Below, piece after piece: positions 63,101 through 64,000 of a stretch of 64,000 nucleotides of DNA. This DNA comes from Symbiodinium natans (taxonomy: Eukaryota; Sar; Dinophyceae; Suessiales; Symbiodiniaceae). The DNA is taken from assembly GCA_905221605.1 (NCBI GenBank), contig CAJNDS010001446.1, positions 632,815 through 696,814 of the forward strand, written 5' to 3'. Every line of letters starts with the position of its first letter. The first letter of the stretch is position 1. The notes beneath the pieces were generated by a model that saw only the letters and a list, made by a program, of their open reading frames with translations, made no database searches and was not told the origin of the DNA. Both the position numbers and the translations under genes were made by a program.

Positions 63101-63868
63101 GTTGTCGGGATTTAGGGTATTTCAGGCTTAGCTTCTTTAGGTTTTAGGATTTCGGGCTCGGGCTTTAGATGCCTGCGACAACAAGTTCCTCGTGTTTGTT
63201 TCCTGGGTGGTTTGTGCCCCTGTTCGGCGGTGATCACCCACTAATTTGTAGGTTTTTGGGTTGCAGGGAAACCCTAAACCCTGAAGCCTGAACCCTAAAC
63301 CCTGAACCCTGAACCCTAAACCTAAACCCTATCCCTATCAACCGACCAGTCGTCGCTGCGACGGCAAGCCGCCCAGAACCCAAGCCGAAGCCCTGAATGG
63401 TCAAGGACTCAAGGCTTGTTAAGGTTTGGGGTTTAGGGTTTAGGATTTAGGTTTTAGGGTTCAGGGTTCAGGGTTCAGGGTTTAGGGTTTAGGATTTAGG
63501 GTTTAGGGTTGTTCAAAGTCATGTTGGGGTGCCAAATCACCGAGTCACGGCCGTTGAGAAGCCTAACTAACCGGCAAACCCCGAGCCCCCCCAATACCCT
63601 TGACCCCCAAAATCCCCCCGACCACAACCTCCAAAAGCCCTTCAAAGCCCTTCAAAGCTCTTCAAAGCCCTTCAGAGCACTAAAACCCCTAAACCCTACA
63701 CCCGAACCGTAAAGCTCTAAAACCCGAAAACCCGAAAAACCCTAAACCTGAAGGCCCTTGAAGCCCCCCAAAGCCCAGGCAACCCTGGGGCGGCCACCAC
63801 CGTCCTCGGGCTTCCCCCAGAAGCCATCCGGGACGCGGCCCAGGACGCCAAACGTGGGTTTGTTGAGG
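42069..63868 (+). CDS. MOCOS: Molybdenum cofactor sulfurase (NifS-like part), 3' end beyond window
   Basis: Moco sulfurase is a PLP-dependent cytosolic enzyme. It mobilises sulfur from cysteine and places it on the molybdenum cofactor for the xanthine oxidase family. The exons listed below give, in order, the family's YGYG segment, D.A...LY..AQ, LYGNPHS, VFT.SCTDSL.LVA, NHNSVLGIRD, FAYPAEENF.G, W.VLLDAA.F, the SFYK lysine motif, G-YPTGVGALI, GG.V....AG, DGTVAFLG...LRHGF, HSNGSP, GPIVNFN and NPGA. Most junctions keep phase with AG|G acceptors and GC/GA/GT donors. Unrecognised exons are likely around 42.35-43.69 kb, 44.97-48.06 kb, 48.1-52.3 kb and 62.2-63.8 kb (expected FC before NPGA). The MOSC domain should follow past the right edge. 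The start codon is not located. Confidence 0.88.
42303..42346 (+). CDS. MOCOS: Moco sulfurase exon: YGMPDFEAFVQRAW
   Basis: Completes Gly and reads YGMPDFEAFVQRAW, giving YGYG across the junction. Acceptor gccag|G, donor GC. CCCTAAA upstream, TTTAGGG downstream. Confidence 0.78.
42386..42535. repeat. TTTAGGG/TTTGGGG array
   Basis: TTTAGGG units flank a block of about eight TTTGGGG units; follows the exon at 42303-42346. Confidence 0.93.
43686..43744 (+). CDS. MOCOS: Moco sulfurase exon: DYAASGLYTDAQ
   Basis: Reads DYAASGLYTDAQIDAHADD plus CT, equivalent to YLDHAG..LY...Q. Acceptor gccag|G, donor GA. Confidence 0.88.
44129..44217. repeat. Short TTTAGGG stretch between 22-nt near-identical direct repeats
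   Basis: GGGTATTCGGAGCTTACAGG at 44129 recurs with one mismatch from about 44196, enclosing TTTAGGG units. Confidence 0.75.
44920..44966 (+). CDS. MOCOS: Moco sulfurase exon: LYGNPHS
   Basis: Completes Leu and reads KQHLYGNPHSLSTSS, including the conserved LYGNPHS. Acceptor ccgag|G. The 3' end could be 44961 (GT donor) or 44966 (GA donor). Confidence 0.9.
45094..45146. repeat. TTTAGGG array
   Basis: About seven units; together with CCCTAAA at 45260-45315 it forms opposed arms around a 110-nt loop. Confidence 0.95.
45321..45340 (+). CDS. Possible Moco sulfurase microexon FNTDKH
   Basis: Twenty nt after accag|G directly following a CCCTAAA array, reading FNTDKH and ending before GT. The family has an HFN(T/A)S segment here. 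Phase to the next recognised exon does not fit, so this is speculative. Confidence 0.25.
45482..45594. mobile_element. Family D-related element
   Basis: CTTGGTGGCCCAGTGGTACC ... GGTTACTTGGCTACCAAG with AAAGGGTGCCC arm. Confidence 0.87.
45765..46010. repeat. Degenerate CCCTAAA-like region
   Basis: A-C rich, diverged telomere-like units without an intact array. Confidence 0.7.
48060..48114 (+). CDS. MOCOS: Moco sulfurase exon: VFTRSCTDSLRLVADMW
   Basis: Reads VFTRSCTDSLRLVADMWQ, equivalent to IFTSG.T.ALKLVAE.F. Acceptor cccag|G. The 3' boundary is approximate (GC donor after GCAGA). Confidence 0.82.
48165..48247. repeat. GTAT tetranucleotide microsatellite
   Basis: About 20 GTAT units just after the VFTRSCTDSL exon. 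Confidence 0.97.
48735..49870. repeat. Diverged minisatellite-like region in a Moco sulfurase intron
   Basis: Recurring blocks combine telomere-like ACCCTAAACC with GGCTTAAGGAAAACAGTAAA followed by GGGGTTAAA and CCCTGAGGGTT (near 48785, 49045, 49130 and 49200). Many segments are locally inverted (CCTATAGGGTTTAAAGGTT). Confidence 0.7.
49932..50165. repeat. 117-bp tandem duplication with palindromes
   Basis: Two copies start at 49932 and 50049. Each contains triple ATCTTGG units and the perfect palindrome CCGTTTCAATTGAAACGG or a one-base variant. Confidence 0.92.
50295..50408. repeat. TA-rich microsatellite
   Basis: Alternating TATATA/CATA units following the tandem duplication. Confidence 0.9.
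51078..51178. mobile_element. Family G element
   Basis: CCCCTTGGGAGTTATTTCTT ... GAAGGTTCTAAGGGGAGTAT, closely matching 33671-33757. Diverged copies at about 14868-14962, 55213-55263 and 62471-62544. Confidence 0.75.
51430..51525. mobile_element. Family C element, degraded
   Basis: GGGGGTGTACGATATTAAGG with AATAGTATGATCCCCTTATG core. Confidence 0.7.
51584..51681. mobile_element. Family B element
   Basis: ACTTGGGTAGTTATAAGTGG at left; ACTACCCATGAAATTCCAAG at right. Confidence 0.82.
52304..52379 (+). CDS. MOCOS: Moco sulfurase exon: NHNSVLGIRD
   Basis: Reads NHNSVLGIRDVARDVNASI then SVAWHE, the conserved NHTSV.G.RE region. Acceptor ttag|G. A GC donor at 52380 leaves phase 0 for the next exon; a GT donor at 52412, inside the start of the TTTAGGG array, is the alternative. 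Confidence 0.88.
52412..52475. repeat. TTTAGGG array directly after an exon
   Basis: Nine units starting at the end of the NHNSVLGIRD open frame. Confidence 0.95.
53014..53070 (+). CDS. MOCOS: Moco sulfurase exon: linker DVDDWLDE
   Basis: Nineteen codons reading DVDDWLDEPGSQLDGQLFQ. Acceptor gcaag|G, donor GC. Low conservation is expected here; placement, bracketing arrays and open frame support it. Confidence 0.65.
53288..53392. mobile_element. Family A element
   Basis: TTGGGATGTTCCCCCTTATA ... GGGGCAACATCCCAA. Confidence 0.87.
53520..53628. mobile_element. Family B element
   Basis: ACTTGGTGGTTCGTGGGTAG at left; GAAGCTCCAAGT at right, with AGTAGGGCAACTACACTTTT inside. Confidence 0.8.
53868..53998. 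repeat. CCCCCTAAA variant array
   Basis: About ten nonamer units with extra C, upstream of the exon at 54036. Confidence 0.95.
54036..54080 (+). CDS. MOCOS: Moco sulfurase exon: LASQPDEDRDGPLS
   Basis: Reads LASQPDEDRDGPLS plus CT, joining in phase to the next exon as L-FAYPAEENF. Acceptor ccgag|G, donor GC. A CCCCCTAAA array lies upstream, TTTAGGG downstream. Confidence 0.78.
54503..54595. repeat. CCCTAAA array
   Basis: About 12 units upstream of the FAYPAEENF exon; the matching TTTAGGG array is at 54718-54780. Confidence 0.95.
54624..54713 (+). CDS. MOCOS: Moco sulfurase exon: FAYPAEENFAG
   Basis: Reads FAYPAEENFAGQIFPLRWAA then KIASREGQL plus AG, equivalent to LFA.P...NFSG..YPL. Acceptor cccag|G, donor GA. 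At 90 nt it is the longest exon recognised. Confidence 0.92.
54958..55050. repeat. CCCTAAA/CCCTGAA array
   Basis: Upstream of the WRVLLDAAKF exon; with 54718-54780 it forms the opposed arms of one intron. Confidence 0.95.
55094..55157 (+). CDS. MOCOS: Moco sulfurase exon: WRVLLDAAKF
   Basis: Completes Arg and reads TWRVLLDAAKFSSSHPLNL then TE, the PLP-binding W.VLLDAA.F region. Acceptor tgcag|G, donor GT. Confidence 0.95.
55401..55443 (+). CDS. MOCOS: Moco sulfurase exon: PLP lysine motif SFYK
   Basis: Reads ARADFVTLSFYKLF plus G. The AAG at 55434-55436 encodes the expected Schiff-base lysine. Acceptor ttgag|G; the GC donor splits the Gly of FG-YPTG. Confidence 0.95.
55662..55880. repeat. 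Opposed CCCTAAA and TTTAGGG arrays within one intron
   Basis: CCCTAAA (55662-55750) then TTTAGGG (about 55840-55880) with no exon required between them, because the flanking exons join directly. An exception to simple exon bracketing. Confidence 0.93.
56112..56186 (+). CDS. MOCOS: Moco sulfurase exon: YPTGVGALI
   Basis: Completes Gly and reads YPTGVGALIIRSQTAFELKK then HYWG plus G, equivalent to PTG.GAL.VR.....L.K.YFGG. Acceptor ctgag|G, donor GC. Confidence 0.95.
56488..56540 (+). CDS. MOCOS: Moco sulfurase exon: GGSVSLAGAG
   Basis: Completes Gly and reads GSVSLAGAGRTDSDDLK, equivalent to GGGT.......G.D. Acceptor tccag|G, donor GT. Phase fits the exon at 58697, so the intron between them (2.16 kb) contains the PPR relic. 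Confidence 0.75.
57100..57922 (+). pseudogene. PPR-repeat protein copy with frameshifts, inside a Moco sulfurase intron
   Basis: Coding-like sequence continues through at least three changes of frame: LAQQWPTARNIYLANHRW; then EPIWNDGARIYDKLCSLN (about 57210-57323); then EGDIETAAQVLDEMNRSDV and EPDIATFTCLFGAYA (57324-57658); then LEDIVIAYCAMMKDMGINA to a stop at about 57922. The spacing of A...GD...A..LDEM and EPD..TF..L..A matches pentatricopeptide repeats, RNA-binding helical repeats of organelle RNA processing. One frame change falls at a run of seven T near 57327. The absence of the long, telomere-rich introns seen elsewhere suggests a reverse-transcribed copy that decayed. Sequencing error or tiny introns are alternatives. 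Confidence 0.6.
58697..58771 (+). CDS. MOCOS: Moco sulfurase exon: DGTVAFLG...LRHGFDAL
   Basis: Reads DGTVAFLGIASLRHGFDAL then ARVGGG, the FEDGT..FL.I..L.HGFD segment. Acceptor agag|G. The 3' boundary is approximate. Confidence 0.92.
59070..59180. repeat. TTTAGGG array with TTCAGGG variants
   Basis: In the intron after the DGTVAFLG exon. Confidence 0.95.
59196..59308. mobile_element. Family A element, best preserved
   Basis: Both ends agree over about 35 nt (TTGGGATGTTCCCCCTTATA then CTAACAGTCCTTA and its complement), with a short duplication AATCCCGATT inside. Confidence 0.9.
59515..59627. mobile_element. Family B element
   Basis: CACTTGAAGGTTCATGGGAA at left; GACCCATGAACCTCTAAGCA at right. 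Confidence 0.85.
59740..59843. mobile_element. Family C element
   Basis: GGTTTCCGAAAAAGGGGG ... CATGTTCGTAAACCCC with GGGAATCCTACTATTGGGGG core. A degraded copy is at about 8875-8999. Confidence 0.85.
60030..60091 (+). CDS. MOCOS: Moco sulfurase exon: L.HSNGSP
   Basis: Reads CLAAELHRQLAELQHSNGSP, the L..L.HSNG.P segment. Acceptor cccag|G. A GC donor after CCC joins it to VIAMYSRD in phase. Confidence 0.93.
60115..60310. repeat. TTTAAGG/TTTAGGG variant array
   Basis: Many GGTTTAAGGTTT units, directly after the HSNGSP exon. Confidence 0.9.
60753..60788 (+). CDS. MOCOS: Moco sulfurase exon: VIAMYSRDIGVD
   Basis: Twelve codons reading VIAMYSRDIGVD. Acceptor tgcag|G, donor GC. Joins in phase to GPIVNFN. 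Confidence 0.82.
61263..61299 (+). CDS. MOCOS: Moco sulfurase exon: GPIVNFNVLRAD
   Basis: Reads GPIVNFNVLRAD plus A; conserved GPIV.FN. Acceptor gccag|G, donor GC. The upstream intron is 474 nt. Confidence 0.93.
62041..62116. repeat. CCCTAAA array
   Basis: About nine units, 35 nt before the exon at 62153. Confidence 0.95.
62153..62217 (+). CDS. MOCOS: Moco sulfurase exon: HIDVMATAAEAPNIQ
   Basis: Completes Ser and reads TLISHIDVMATAAEAPNIQ then PG, equivalent to VGH.EVE.LA....IQLRTG. Acceptor caaag|G. Donor GT, taken from the first G-rich telomere-like bases. Confidence 0.88.
63779..63868 (+). CDS. MOCOS: Moco sulfurase exon: NPGA...LGL
   Basis: Reads NPGAATTVLGLPPEAIRDA then AQDAKRGFVE plus G, the region after the FCNPGA cysteine. 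The Cys-containing piece just before it was not found. Acceptor cccag|G, donor GC overlapping the TTTAGGG array start. Confidence 0.88.
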
Positions 63869-63930
63869 GCGGTTTAGGGTTTAGGGTTTTCGGATTTAGG
63901 GTTTAGGGTTTAGGGTTTAGGGTTTGTTAA
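63868..63930. repeat. TTTAGGG array directly after the last exon
   Basis: Begins at the donor of the NPGA exon. Confidence 0.93.
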
Positions 63931-64000
63931 GGTTTGGGTTCTTGGGCTTGGGGTTGGCGCTTCGGGGTATAGAGCATACTAGAGGGCAGTAAGGGGTGTT

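Overview
The window looks like nuclear DNA of a dinoflagellate. Three things visible in the sequence support this. (1) Telomere-type repeats TTTAGGG/CCCTAAA are scattered through the interior in both orientations. (2) Introns can be reconstructed by keeping a recognisable protein in frame; nearly all of them end in AG followed by an exon G, and their donors are GC (most often), GT or GA, a pattern known for dinoflagellates. (3) Every recognised exon lies on the + strand, with two unrelated genes head to tail, as in dinoflagellate unidirectional gene arrays. The species cannot be named from this. No homology search was run; families were recognised from remembered motifs.

Gene 1 (about 824-41134, +) encodes a myosin motor domain in more than 30 very short exons (mostly 29-73 nt) separated by introns of roughly 0.35-4 kb. 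Recognisable parts run in the correct order: N-terminal SH3-like piece, the pre-motor VDD..L segment, the AVNPF strand, the P-loop (split between two exons), NPVLESFGNA, switch I NNNSSRFGK, YLLE, NYHIFFQL, GIDDA, AAILMMGN, LLGV, YGRLFKWLIKRIN, switch II/relay GVLDI-AGFESFE, LEQLFINLSNE, LQQHFNNHIF, the FNDN segment, LLSVLDEE and HFAGDV. Nothing recognisable as SH1 helix, converter or IQ motif follows.

Gene 2 (about 42069-63868, +, running off the right edge) encodes a molybdenum cofactor sulfurase, the PLP-dependent NifS-like enzyme that sulfurates Moco for xanthine dehydrogenase/aldehyde oxidase-type enzymes. Its exons run from the N-terminal YGYG segment through LYGNPHS, NHNSVLGIRD, the SFYK lysine motif, YPTGVGALI, DGTVAFLG, HSNGSP, GPIVNFN and NPGA. 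The C-terminal MOSC part must lie beyond 64 kb.

Most of the sequence is intron. Introns hold interstitial telomeric arrays, several families of short inverted-repeat elements (here called A to G), a 950-bp transposon-like element nested inside a family B element, trinucleotide and tetranucleotide microsatellites, long G/C homopolymer tracts, and fragments of other coding sequence, including a frameshifted PPR-protein copy inside a Moco sulfurase intron. The most striking structure is the placement of telomeric arrays. Most exons are preceded by CCCTAAA (3' end of the upstream intron) and followed by TTTAGGG (5' end of the downstream intron), so that many introns begin and end with mutually complementary repeats. 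Several arrays are flanked by 15-27 nt direct repeats, as expected for inserted elements. The first 700 bases are AT-richer and contain nothing I recognise. No rRNA, tRNA or CRISPR array was seen.
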